This document shows, in pieces, positions 1 to 10,362 of a stretch of 64,000 bases of DNA. A program made the position numbers and the translations under genes. The notes beneath the pieces are model-generated. The model searched no databases and had not been told where the DNA came from. It was given only the letters and a program-made list of their open reading frames with translations. The stretch is taken from the NCBI GenBank assembly GCA_009763385.1, contig CM019831.1:14410080-14474079 (forward strand). The letters are read 5' to 3'. Numbering within the stretch: the first letter of the stretch is position 1; each line of letters starts with the position of its first letter. The stretch is from Coix lacryma-jobi var. lacryma-jobi. Its lineage: Eukaryota; Streptophyta; Magnoliopsida; Poales; Poaceae.

Positions 1-1359
1 GTAGCAAAATCACAATCAAAAGTGCCATTAGCTACTATTTTTTTCCTCGAACACAAAGGAGATCTATGTATATCTTCATATTAACAACAGAAAGAAATGG
101 TCCCATACAACACAAACCACCTAGCTGCAATAAACCTGTGATAGCTTTTCAAATAAGTTGTAAGCACCCTCTTTGTTTGGGTGATAAAAGTGAGACTTCC
201 TACCATCTACCAACACACCTAACAAAAACCACAACCAATTAGCTGAAAATTCAGAAATGGATAGATAGGAAAATAGAACACAATCAAGTTAAAAACACAC
301 GAGTTTCAGTTAAAAACAGAGATTCAGCCAATTAACTGAAGCAAAGGCAACCATACATCACAATTAAAATCCTCGACACCAATTACAATAGCTAAATTAG
401 CAGACTGTCACACTTCAGTTCTTGAACCAAATAAAAAACTTCAAAATCATGGCAGTGACCTCATTGCTAGCTGTAACCAATCAAGTACAATACAAAAAAA
501 TAAACAAAAAAAATAATGCTAAAGTTTGTTTGAAATCTGGCGAGAGAGAGAGGACACTACTAGTTCATGAAAGTCCTGATACTGATGTTTAGCCTGAGAG
601 GGTTTAGATCACTCTAATGCCATGCAAGTTGATATTGAGGCTTACAGAGGTACTTCAAAACAAGTAGAATATCACTCAGGTGGCGCAGATGACAAAGGCA
701 TCATGATCATGGCATCTTTCATTTTGCTGTTATAATTCAATAGAGTTATGTAGTGAAAAGTAGACCAAAATATTGATGGGAACATAGAACAGACTGCGGA
801 ACATGAACAAACAAATCGATAAAATGGTGACTGAAAATTCTGAATACATGCTATAGTTGATTCTCATTCACTGATGGCTTCGTTGCACCATGCATCTAAT
901 AAGTGGCATCACTCTCTGATTGCCAGTTCATGTGCTTTAATTTATTAGGGAAGGAGAAGGAGATACAATGACAATGACCTGCTATGAGAGGGAAAGCTGC
1001 ACGACACAGAGAACAGAAGAATTGAGTTTCTTCTCGCCAATCTTCATTGCAAAGACAACACTTCTTCAGGCCCCTTTGCTCTGCCTTCTATTAGCACTCA
1101 ATTATTTACATCCTAAATTGATTGGATAACAACGATTAAATTGAGAAAATCCAAAACTAAATTACCAAGAAATCCAAATATGCACACATGCATCTTGCTG
1201 ACTTGGTGGAGTCATGCTGGAGTAGTCGCAGCTAGGGGCAGAGGCATCTGTTGACAACAATTAGCAGCTTAGATCTCAAGCGTTCTGTTCATGGGGATGC
1301 CTATGCAACAACAACTCAAACTACGACGATCTGACTTCCACGACAATCGCCGAACGTCC
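1..1359. other. Intergenic, no gene recognised
   Basis: AT-rich sequence without a convincing open frame or a recognisable mobile-element end. It lies downstream of the minus-strand J-like pseudogene and may hold remnants of that gene's 3' part, but I see no readable protein in it. Confidence 0.5.
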
Positions 1360-1872
1360 TCACTCGAGCACAACACAAATTAAAAGGTAGCCGGTGGCGG
1401 TGGCATACTGGGAAGAGGAAGAGGTACCGATGGTTGGATTGGCGAGTGGCAGAGGGCGACGGGACAGATCGGAGAGGAAGGCGTAGCCGTCGAGGCGGAT
1501 CGCCATCTCTGCGCCCAGATGTGGGTTGCGGGCCCTGAGGAGGAGCACGAGACGACGGAAGACGCGGGAGATGACAGACTGGTCGGGGCTGGCCCCGCGC
1601 AACAGTTGGAGGATGGCGAGCGGATCCTGGTGGCCCGAGAGGCCCATGGACTGGGAGACGAGGAGGACGTCAGCGACGACGAAGAGCTCGTCGGCGCAGG
1701 GGAGGAGCAGGTCCGTCTCTACCATCCGCTACGCGAAGCGCTTGCGGCCGGCAAGGTCGCGCGCCACGAGGGGCTTCTCGGCGATCTCTAGCCAGCGCTC
1801 CGGCTGCGCCCAGCTGTAGGCAGGGCCTCCGCCTCCTCCGCCACTCCCGCTCTTGCCGACGAAAAAATCCAT
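1360..1872 (-). pseudogene. J-domain-like protein, broken N-terminal fragment
   Basis: Reading the minus strand from an ATG at 1872 gives a glycine-rich start, then a WLEIAEK segment and a helical region of the type found at the N-terminus of plant J-domain proteins, followed by a J-like stretch (DPLAILQL, then VFRRLVLLLRARNPH, then AMAIR-like helix and YAFLSD). The frame is broken by an in-frame TAG at 1729-1731, about 48 codons in, and after the J-like region it runs into unrelated residues and stops at 1360. The HPD tripeptide needed to stimulate Hsp70 ATPase is absent; RARNPH stands in its place. I infer a decayed or truncated gene copy. The family call rests on motif memory, so another tetratricopeptide-like protein is possible. 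Confidence 0.45.
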
Positions 1873-3166
1873 GGTTGTTTCGGGAGAAAATGGTGGGTGC
1901 GGATGGAGCTGAGTTGAGCGTGGTGGGGAAGAAAGCGACGGGGAAATGAAACACTCAATGGTGGAACCTCCAACTCAGAGAAAGAAGCAGCTATGTCGTG
2001 ATCGTCCGCACGATGTCCATCTAAAGGATAGAAAATTTGTGTGCCAACAGACCACAAAACACATGGGTGTAGTATAGCAATTCTGTATAATAAACCATTC
2101 TAATTTTTTTCCACCCATTTCACTCTAAATTTTTTGGCCCGTTCTAATTAATCACAATTTCTCTAAGGTGTAGAGTGGTAAGGAAGCAACACGCGATGCT
2201 TTTTTGGTTCTTTTCTACCCTGACTTATAAACATCATGTAGACTTACGACAATCACAAGTATAAACTGTAAATCGATTCACACTGTCGGTTCTCAAGTGA
2301 CACTAGTGAAATTTGTAGCCTTTCACGCTATTATTTGTTTCAAAAAACCGCTAGTGGAATTCCGAGCGAGCGACGCTATACTGCTGTTGGATTCCCGTGA
2401 CATGGTCCATAGTCTATCACGTGCACTTGCTTAGGCCATGTTCGGTTTCATCGCAACGGAGTCATTCCGGCCGGATTGATCTCATCCGGTTTTGAATCCG
2501 GTTCATAGAAAAATAGGTGTTCGGTTGAGGTTTGGTTTCGGACGGATATATATGACCCGGTTTGAATTTAGCTCATTTTCTTATGCTCTAAGACCCGGAT
2601 TTGTTCTTCACCTCTTGAGGTCCAGAACGAAAGCAACCGGATCAAATGAATCTCTTGTTTGGTTCACTCATTCTCGATCTAGAATGATTCCGGACCCTAA
2701 TCGAATCCGACGAAAGTGGATAAGACCTTGTTGATCATCACGTGGGCAGCCCAGCTAGGACGCATTTATTAGGCTGTTGTCTTTTTGGGGTCCCTACCGT
2801 ACCCTTTATTAATTTAATTTTGTTTGGATTGATCACCCAAATCTCTGAGGGAGTATGAATGAAGGCTGAGAATTTCTCACCAGCCGTCGCTACAGCAGAG
2901 AAGGAGAAGGGCAGGAGCGGGACAGAATAAAGCCATCCATGGCGCTGGCGCGGCCGGGGAAAACAGGGAGGGAACACAACAGGGACGGCCGGGGCGAGAA
3001 GAAGATGTGGATGACACGGCTAGCCCCAACACCTCCAATGATGAAACGAGTACAGCTCATCCGCTCTTTGCATGTGCATCACGCGCGTCTACCTACCAGA
3101 TTCTCAGAATGCCAGTTGAACCTACAAATCTTTTTGGTAGGGAATAATGCTGCACTATTTTTCGAT

Positions 3167-3210
<44 letters not shown>

Positions 3211-3520
3211 GGCTAGCTAGTATCATATAACATTTTTTGTCGTCGTCGATCAGAAGCAGATTGCAATCCAGAAATGATGGTGTGCTTGCTTGCATCACGC
3301 GGATTATTTATTCGACTAATCAACCGCTCATCAGAAGGAGGAAATAATGATTCTTTTCATCATATATAGGTTAATTAGAACGACAAAGAGAAGCAGCTAG
3401 GTTTTATATTATAAAAATGGCCAAGTGATGATGATGACTCGTGCAGGCATTATATTACTTATTAAGACTATCCATAGCCATATCCCTTCAATATTTAATT
3501 TGTATCCAAAACAAGAGAAC
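1873..3520. other. Intergenic
   Basis: No gene seen. A GGCCATGTTCGG motif after TTA near 2431-2445 resembles the end of a Harbinger/Tourist-type element, but I found no matching right end. A TG/TA dinucleotide tract is listed separately. Confidence 0.4.
3168..3208. repeat. (TG)n(TA)n microsatellite
   Basis: A compound dinucleotide run of TG repeats passing into about fifteen TA repeats. It is likely to vary in length between individuals. Confidence 0.9.
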
Positions 3521-3615
3521 TACTCCCTCCGTTTCCAAATAAGTGTCACTAGAAATCCGTGTTTCCCTCACAGACACGCTTTCCGGACGACACTTATTCT
3601 GGAAGTGAGGGAGTA
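3521..3615. mobile_element. Stowaway-type MITE (Tc1/mariner)
   Basis: The element starts CTCCCTCCGTTTCC just after a TA at 3521-3522 and ends GTGAGGGAG just before a TA at 3614-3615. Terminal inverted repeats of CTCCCTCC type with TA target duplication define grass Stowaway MITEs. It is about 91 bp with no coding capacity. It lies 311 bp beyond the stop codon of patatin gene 1, in its 3' flank. Confidence 0.85.
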
Positions 3616-3926
3616 TGTGTAACTCACTTTTTAAATGAAACATTGGGGATTATATATGTACTATGTATCAAGACATTATTCAAACAAACGATTGAACAGC
3701 TTATTACATGTTTATTGATCGACATGCATATAAATGCGGTTTTAATTTAGCAATAATAATGAAAAACAGCTAATGACTAGCTACCAATGCATCTATCGAT
3801 CTGATGAGGCACATACATGCATTATTGCTAGTCGATCTAGGACAAAACACAATAGATGATAATACAAGAAGACCACCCAAGCCAATGACCCACCCAACAG
3901 CTGCTAGCACCTAGCAGAGGAGTACG
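3616..3926. other. 3' flank of patatin gene 1
   Basis: AT-rich sequence on the downstream side of the minus-strand patatin gene. It should hold its 3' UTR and polyadenylation site. No other feature was recognised. Confidence 0.5.
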
Positions 3927-5240
3927 TCAGAGATTGCTCTTGCGTAGCTTGCGCTCGTCAGAGAGTTTCTTGGCGAAGTGCGCCAGCGCCTCTGCATTTG
4001 TGCCCTCGCCGCTGCAGGGCTCGTACATCCCGGTGTCGATGTTCACTCTGGCCACTGGCTTCTTCAGCAGGTCCTGCCCGATCCCGATCAGCGACACCAT
4101 GTTCTCCTTGGTCGCGATGTCCACTGACGACGTGTTCCCAGTCAGGGTGTCATCCTGGATGCGAAGGTAGTTCTTCTCGCAGTGGAGCGCCTGAAAAAGC
4201 ACGGAGGCATGGATGTCCACCATGTCGGAGCTGCCGTGGGAGAAGATGTCGATGATGGGGGTGAAACCACCGTGGTAGAGCCACTGGATCAGGCCCCACT
4301 TGGCGCACTGCGGCGCGGTGTACTTCTCGGCCTGCTTGGCCGAGCCGGTGCCGACGGAGATGATGAGATAGTTGGTGTACTCGGTGGGCCTGCCGGCGTT
4401 GAAGTCCGGGTTGCGGCGGAGCACCTCCTTGGTGAGCATGGACATGGCGACCATGGTGGGGTTGTTGGCCGCCACGCCGCCGTCCACCAGGTGGTACTCC
4501 CGGGAGGTCCCGTCGCCGGCCTCCGTCGTGAAGAAGTGCGCCGGGAAGTAGGTCGGCGCCGCCGACGTGCTGATGCAGATGTCGGAGAGGTGCGCGTTCT
4601 TGAGCGGGTCGGACTTGGCCTCGTACGTGGAGAAGATGATGGGCTGCAGGTACTTGACGTCGAACGCCGGCACGATCACGTTGGTCACCGTGTCCGCGAT
4701 CCGCACGTCGTGCGTCAGGCTCTTGATCTTGTCGTGCAGGAACACGCCGTCGTACTTGGGTCCCCTCATCGTGCCGATCAGGTTCGCTATCGGCGTCAGG
4801 AACCCGGCCCTGCAACAGATGCCATAGGAACAGGTGGATGATGAACAACGAAAGAGACAGCCACCAAACAAAGGAAAGAAGAACAGATCACAGATGGGTG
4901 CATACTTTCTCTGCGGGAAGATCATGGGGCCGTTGTCGAGGTAGAAGGTGTTGAGGTCCTTGGCGGCGAACAGCGGCCGGTTGTTCTCGTCGGGCGCCGC
5001 CAGCATCGACGTGAGCAGCGCGCCGGTGCTCGTCCCGGCGATCACGTCGAAGTAGTCGGCGATGCGTGCGTCCGGCCCGTCCAGCTCCTGGAGCTTGGCC
5101 TCGAGGTACGCGATGATGGTCGCCGGGATGAGGCCGCGGATGCCGCCGCCGTCGATGCTGAGGATCGTGATGAGCTTCCCTGTCGACGGCGGCGGCTGCG
5201 GCACGGTGCCACAGTTGTTGGCGGTGCCGTCGCTCGCCAT
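3927..5240 (-). CDS. Patatin-like phospholipase A, gene 1 (two exons)
   Basis: Predicted CDS complement(join(3927..4809,4906..5240)), 405 residues, usual for plant class II patatin-like proteins. These are acyl hydrolases that release fatty acids from membrane phospho- and galactolipids with a Ser-Asp dyad. Visible motifs are the oxyanion loop DGGGIRG (residues 30-36), the nucleophile elbow GTSTG (69-73, Ser71) and the catalytic DGG (221-223, Asp221). No signal peptide or membrane segment is evident, so a cytosolic enzyme is likely. The ATG at 5240 is chosen because the aligned paralogue starts at the same place; the open frame runs further upstream only by chance. The single intron (4810-4905) has GT-AG ends and is 96 bp, so the unspliced frame stays open. 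The gene lacks the second-half intron present in gene 2. Introduction of the intron splits codon Lys112. The family assignment is secure; the exact substrate is not known from sequence. Confidence 0.95.
   Translation of the reverse strand: MASDGTANNCGTVPQPPPSTGKLITILSIDGGGIRGLIPATIIAYLEAKLQELDGPDARIADYFDVIAGTSTGALLTSMLAAPDENNRPLFAAKDLNTFYLDNGPMIFPQRKYAPICDLFFFPLFGGCLFRCSSSTCSYGICCRAGFLTPIANLIGTMRGPKYDGVFLHDKIKSLTHDVRIADTVTNVIVPAFDVKYLQPIIFSTYEAKSDPLKNAHLSDICISTSAAPTYFPAHFFTTEAGDGTSREYHLVDGGVAANNPTMVAMSMLTKEVLRRNPDFNAGRPTEYTNYLIISVGTGSAKQAEKYTAPQCAKWGLIQWLYHGGFTPIIDIFSHGSSDMVDIHASVLFQALHCEKNYLRIQDDTLTGNTSSVDIATKENMVSLIGIGQDLLKKPVARVNIDTGMYEPCSGEGTNAEALAHFAKKLSDERKLRKSNL
4810..4905 (-). other. 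Intron of patatin gene 1, stop-free and a multiple of three
   Basis: On the minus strand the intron begins GTATGCACC and ends CTGTTGCAG. Removing it joins an AA|G lysine codon and restores the alignment with gene 2, which is continuous here. The 96 bp contain no in-frame stop, so retention would insert 32 Cys- and Phe-rich residues after residue 111. Confidence 0.9.
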
Positions 5241-5330
5241 GTACGTACGTGTCTGAAACTCAACTGGCCGGATATAAGAGAGAGATCTGAGAGGAAGAAG
5301 GCTGGAGTGCTCCTCGATCGCTTCTGCTTT

Positions 5331-5344
5331 GTGTGTGTGTGTGT
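5331..5344. repeat. (GT)7 tract in the 5' leader of patatin gene 1
   Basis: A short dinucleotide run between the TATA-like box and the start codon; it reads as CA repeats on the transcribed strand of gene 1. Confidence 0.7.
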
Positions 5345-5389
5345 TTTTCTCTTGGATCTTGTGCTCTGTATCCGCAGGCTCTGGCAAGC

Positions 5390-5397
5390 TATTTATC
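5390..5397 (-). promoter_or_regulatory. TATA-like box of patatin gene 1
   Basis: The minus strand reads GATAAATA about 150 bp before the ATG. The following bases (CTTGCCAGAGC, then GCGGATAC and GAGCACAAG) match the sequence after the TATAAATA of patatin gene 2 nearly base for base. That conservation between paralogues supports a functional core promoter. Confidence 0.75.
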
Positions 5398-5589
5398 CTA
5401 AGAAGATGGGGAGTGCTCTGTATGGTCACAAGAGAGTATGAGTGGTGAAGAAAATGACTAGTTTTTGGCTTTTGGCTCAACCACTTTGCAGCTCCACGTG
5501 TTTTTTTAATACGTACGACTTGTTAATTATTCCTCTCTTTTCTAGTCATATACGCCGAGACAGCAGTGACAGTGATAGGGCTTTCTCCC

Positions 5590-5636
5590 TTTCCTCACAT
5601 GCTTTTCCCATGCATGTTTCAAAAAGTTCCTACTGG
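5590..5636 (-). promoter_or_regulatory. Promoter block conserved with patatin gene 2
   Basis: On the minus strand this holds TAGGAACTT, then GAAACATG, then AAAGCATGTGAGGAAAGG, in the same order as at 60625-60674 upstream of gene 2. The surrounding DNA is diverged. The block therefore marks either retained cis-regulatory sequence or the edge of the duplicated unit. Confidence 0.6.
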
Positions 5637-5681
5637 AGTAGGGTTGATAAGGATGAGAATAAAGCTAAGTGTTACAGCATA

Positions 5682-5940
5682 CTCCCTCCATCCAACAAAA
5701 CATGCAACTATGGGTTCCGTGCTATGAAAAGTAGCTTACGTTTGACTAAATTTCTAGTAAATACTATTCACATTTACGACTCCAAATTAATTTATTAAAA
5801 TAATACATTTCGTAACGAATCTAATGATATTTATTTCATATCATAAATATTAATATATTTTTATCTATAATTAATCAAACTAGAGATACTAAACCATGAC
5901 ACTGTGCTAGAATTGCCCATGTTTTTATGGACGGAGGGAG
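5682..5940. mobile_element. Stowaway-like MITE
   Basis: Left end CTCCCTCCATCC follows TA at 5680-5681, and right end GGACGGAGGGAG precedes TA at 5941-5942. The roughly 259-bp interior is AT-rich and non-coding. It sits about 440 bp upstream of the gene 1 start codon, so it could affect that promoter. Confidence 0.85.
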
Positions 5941-5942
5941 TA

Positions 5943-6942
5943 TATGATTGCTTTGTTTCCGATGAGGACGATGGTCACCAGTATAGTAATGTAATCGTCC
6001 AAAAGTTTCGCCCATGAGTTTCTTGTATGCATGCTTGTATTGTATGCATGTAATCAAAGTAGCAGGAATAATGCAGCATAAAAGAAAACTTTTTGTTAGG
6101 TCTCCGTACTCGCCCCTTGCATAAAAGTTGCCAACTCATCACGGTTTATATATATATATATCTCTTGGGAACAAGAAAGCTAGACAATAATATATATATA
6201 TATATGGCGATGTTTTATTTACAAAAATAATGTTTCAAGATATACAGAAAGGCAAGCAACATCTATATAGGATATTAGTGCTAGCTATTGTGACTCTCGC
6301 TCATAGAGAAGCTGACCTACTAATTAATTAAACAACACAGATCGAGAGGGTTTTCTCCAACGTACAGTACGTATTTACAAGCTGACTGTACTACTTATTA
6401 ACAAATGTTTGAGGAGGACAGCTTGCTAGTACGTATATACGGAGGAGTATGTGATTATTCTCAATAAAAATTTTAAAGCGCACATAAATCCGCACATGTC
6501 AAGTTGGCGCTAGTTGACAAATTGCTACTGTTTAACTACAGTACAGATCGAGATATGATTGGCTCTGCATGTTTGCACGGTGCCACGGTTATATATTACT
6601 ATAGTACAATTTTTACATGTATATCCATGAATTCCAGCTCAACGTTCTTTGTCGCATACACGGTCCAAGGACATGCAAGAATAATCTTTTTTTCTTGGGG
6701 GCAACAAGATACATGAATTGGCTAATCGATCAGCTTGAAGGGTGACTAGCAAAAGACGACTGATCGATGAGAACGCGAGGACAGAAACACAAGGGCCTAC
6801 GCCGTACACTGGCTAGTAGTTATGCTAGCTAGTACGTGTCATATTACCACCAAAATAATTGAGTTCTTGTGTCCTAGTTTCATAGTTTGTCCTCTTTTAA
6901 CTTGCTCTTACATTTAAGATATTTTTGTGTTTAATTTCTGTA
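5943..6942. other. Intergenic with AT microsatellites
   Basis: Non-coding. Two short TA runs lie near 6148-6163 and 6190-6205. The right part is the original target sequence of the copia insertion, whose target duplication GCCTT begins at 6943. Confidence 0.6.
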
Positions 6943-6947
6943 GCCTT

Positions 6948-8011
6948 TGTTAAAAGAATAGGCAATTTCCAGATTAAAACCAGAATATAAATTATGATAA
7001 ATTGATGATCTAGATATCTCAGATTGTATTGTTTACTAGCATAGCAAAACATGCATAACATAATCTCAAACATGACAATCGGTGTAAGCATAGCTCGTAC
7101 ACCAGATAGATTAAAAGGCAAGATCAAAGATATAAGATCTAATATAAACATAGACATTAGATCACGAACGGCGTACCTTCCGTTAGCTGGAGAAGACAGT
7201 GGCGGAGTCGGTGCTGGCTGATCGTCGATGAGCGCTGGAGGAATAGCTCGGAGCAGTTGACGACGAATACGCCTGGACGTAGCGCCGCCTGACTTGGACG
7301 GTAGACGACCCGTTGTTGTAGATGAGAGCAGTCGCGCGACGAGCGCTTCCCAAAAACCTTATTCGTCTTCTCCCGGTGCAGGATCGCAAAGACGAGGGTT
7401 CCGGAGACCTGCTCGCCCGGTCGCTGGTGCACGCAAGCGAACGGACTGGAGACGACTAGACGGCAGCGTAAAAGTGATATGAGGCAAACCCTAACTCGAG
7501 AGGTGTTGAGATACGTTTTGGCGTGGCCGATAGGTTGCTTATATAGCCCTGTTGAACCGACCTCGTGTCGCGATCACAATCTAAATCAGTTTAGGACTCT
7601 TGAGTCGTAACCGTTTAGGACTCTGTAACTTGAAGGCCAAGAAACCAAAAACTAAAACTGCAAAAGGAGACCGTGCTCCCGCAAGGCGAGGAGCCGGATT
7701 TCGGCGGACCATTCACGCAGGTGCCGCGCACCCGCGCAAGTCGCCTCGCCCCGCCCCGCCCCGCCCGGCCCGGCCCGGCCCGGCGCGACGAGCGAGCGCG
7801 CGCGCGCGTGTGGACTTCTCTTTCTCCTTCTCACACTTGACTTGAGGAAGTGGAGAGAACTTCCATATTTAAGCAAGTTCTCCTCCCCTTCTACTAGCAA
7901 GGTGGGACTAAAGAGTTCCACTTCCCCTCTTTGCTCACACATGAATGGGCTTTGAGATTTATTTAGGAATTTCAGAATTATTATTGGGCCAAGCCCATAT
8001 AAATTCTAACA
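6948..8011 (-). repeat. 3' LTR of the copia element
   Basis: 1064 bp, direct repeat of 21533-22553. It is 43 bp longer than its partner because of a roughly 21-bp indel near 7585-7610 and extra CCCGG repeats near 7750-7790. Substitutions between the two are mostly C/T or G/A transitions. Confidence 0.93.
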
Positions 8012-8571
8012 ATCCCCCACCAGATCTCAAATGTCCATTTAGAGATTTGCCTGTTCCCGCTACTGTTTGATATACTAGTGTTTAGCAGAGACTGTTAAGT
8101 TGAACTTCTGCCTATAACCTCAAGTTACACTTATTCACAACTTGAACAATGGACTATGCCTTGAATTGCAAGTTTTGCGTGAAGCAAGTTTTACTCAAGG
8201 TTAAGCTAGTACCTGGCTGCCAATAGCCTTTCTCCGTGGGTGGAGCATATACGTCATACTCCATGGTCTCTTCATGAGCTTACTAGAGATCACCCTAATC
8301 TCATAGACTGCGACGTTTAACAGTCATGGCTCATATAGGTATGTTCTTTCAAGAATACTCTGTAGGACAGCATCTTTGCTTTTAAAAGCCAATAGAACAT
8401 ATTAAGGTCTTTGCCAACCTCCATACAGTGCCTCATAGCAATGAGAATATTGCATCTTCACAAAGAGAGGGTTTAGAAATTACTCTCCTCAGTTTACCAA
8501 TAGCTTGTTCTTCCCAGATCCTTAGTCACGGGATCTCCGATCAAAAAGGTTGGGTTACTACTACTATAAAC
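8012..8571 (-). other. 3' untranslated part of copia internal region
   Basis: Lies between the RNase H stop codon and the 3' LTR. It starts at the LTR edge with the polypurine tract (TGGGGGAT on the minus strand). No ORF is present. Confidence 0.75.
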
Positions 8572-10362
8572 TCATATGGGTCTCATACCCATCTCCCTTG
8601 ATGCGATTTCTATCACACTCCGTGATAACCCTTTTGTAAAGGGATCTGCCAGGTTTTTGTCTGTTTGTACATAAGTCACAGCTATTACTCCGGAGTTTCT
8701 CAACTTCCTGACAGACTTCAAACGTCTTTTAACGTGTCTTGTTGACTTCGCATTATCCCTAGCACTGTTCACTTTCGTGATCACTGTTTGATTATCACAG
8801 TTCATAAGGATAGCCGGTATTGGTTTTTCAACCACCGGTAAGTCAGACAAGAGCTCACGCAGCCACTCTGCCTCTGTAGAAGCTGTATCCAAAGCAGCAA
8901 GTTCTGCTTCCATGGTTGATTTAGTCAATATAGTCTGTTTACAAGACCTCCATGACACCGCACCACCTCCAAGGGTAAAAACATACCCACTAGTGGCGTA
9001 GATCTGATCAATATCAGAAATCCAGTTTGCATCACTATATCCCTCTAGCACCGCTGGGTGCCCAGAATAGTGAATTCCAAAACTCATTGTACCTTTGAGA
9101 TAACGCAAAACTCTTTCAAGTGCATGCCAATGATTATCACCCGGGTTGGACATGTACCTACTCAACTTGCTCACAGCAAATGAGATATCTGGTCTAGTTG
9201 CGCTCGCTAGATACATGAGTGAACCAATAATCTGAGAGTATCTCAGTTGGTCTCTAGCAATCTTTCTGTTCTTTCTCAAAGCCACACTGGGATCATAAGG
9301 TGTTGGAGAAGGTTTACTATCCATAAAGCCAAAGCGACTCAAAACCTTCTCAACATAGTGAGATTGCAATAAAGTAATCCCACTCTCATCCTTAATCAGC
9401 TTAATGTTCAAAATAACATTAGCTTCACCCAGATCTTTCATATCAAAGCTTTTTGATAAGAAAGACTTGACCTCATTAATAACATCAATATTTGTTCCAA
9501 AAATAAGAATATCATCAACATATAAACATAATATAACAGATTGACCCCCACCATGTCGATAATACACACACCTATCAGCTTCATTAACAGCAAAGCCTGC
9601 ACTAATTAAAGTAGTGTCAAACTTCTCATGCCATTGTTTAGGTGCTTGTTTCAAGCCATACAAAGATTTCAATAACTTACACACTTTTTGCTCTTCACCT
9701 TTTACTACAAACCCATCAGGCTGATCCATATAGATTTCCTCATCCAACTCTCCATTAAGAAAAGCTGTCTTCACATCCATTTGATGAATAAGAAAACCAT
9801 ATGAGGCAGCCAGGGAAAGTAATACTCGAATAGTGGTTAATCTAGCAACAGGTGAATAAGTATCGAAGAAATCCTCGCCTTCCTTTTGAGTATAACCCTT
9901 AGCCACAAGCCGAGCCTTGTACTTGTCAATAGTACCATCAGGTCTAAGCTTTTTCTTGAACACCCACTTACAACCCACTGGTTTACAACCAAAAGGCAAA
10001 TCAGATAACTCCCAGGTACCATTAGAAAGAATCGAGTCCATCTCACTACGAACAGCTTCTTTCCAATCATCTGCATCTGGTGATGCATATGCTTCTGTAA
10101 TAGAAGTAGGAGTATCATCCACAAGGTACACAATGAAATCATCACCAAAGGATTTTGCAATCCTTCGTCTCTTGTTCCTCACAGGAATTTCATTGTCATC
10201 CTCCTCAAGGACTTCATTAAGTGGTTGTTCAAATGACTTAAGCGGAGACTCAATAGGTGTAGTAAAATCAGGAGTTAATTCAGAGGAAAACTTAGCATTG
10301 CTACGCATATCTTTCATAGGAAAAATGTTCTCAAAGAATGTTGCATCACGAGATTCAAAGAT
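8572..10362 (-). CDS. Copia reverse transcriptase and RNase H, 5' end cut by the gypsy insertion
   Basis: About 597 open codons on the minus strand up to the target duplication. A linker (SITEAYASPDADDWKEA) precedes the RT domain with KARLVAKGY, DVKTAFLNGEL and the catalytic YVDD intact. The RNase H has YSDANW and STMEAEL and ends after ADPFTKGL. This half of the polyprotein carries no stop or frameshift. At 10358-10362 it joins the gypsy LTR, and the codon phase continues in the integrase fragment at 19405. It makes cDNA for the element in the cytoplasmic particle; here it has no start codon of its own. Confidence 0.9.
   Translation of the reverse strand: MFESRDATFFENIFPMKDMRSNAKFSSELTPDFTTPIESPLKSFEQPLNEVLEEDDNEIPVRNKRRRIAKSFGDDFIVYLVDDTPTSITEAYASPDADDWKEAVRSEMDSILSNGTWELSDLPFGCKPVGCKWVFKKKLRPDGTIDKYKARLVAKGYTQKEGEDFFDTYSPVARLTTIRVLLSLAASYGFLIHQMDVKTAFLNGELDEEIYMDQPDGFVVKGEEQKVCKLLKSLYGLKQAPKQWHEKFDTTLISAGFAVNEADRCVYYRHGGGQSVILCLYVDDILIFGTNIDVINEVKSFLSKSFDMKDLGEANVILNIKLIKDESGITLLQSHYVEKVLSRFGFMDSKPSPTPYDPSVALRKNRKIARDQLRYSQIIGSLMYLASATRPDISFAVSKLSRYMSNPGDNHWHALERVLRYLKGTMSFGIHYSGHPAVLEGYSDANWISDIDQIYATSGYVFTLGGGAVSWRSCKQTILTKSTMEAELAALDTASTEAEWLRELLSDLPVVEKPIPAILMNCDNQTVITKVNSARDNAKSTRHVKRRLKSVRKLRNSGVIAVTYVQTDKNLADPFTKGLSRSVIEIASREMGMRPI

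Noticed and set aside
2431..2735. Possible Harbinger/Tourist element starting TTAGGCCATGTTCGG
   Set aside because: No matching right inverted repeat or second TTA was found.
3168..6205. Regularly spaced repeats as a CRISPR array
   Set aside because: Only dinucleotide runs are present; the window is plant nuclear DNA and has no repeat-spacer structure.
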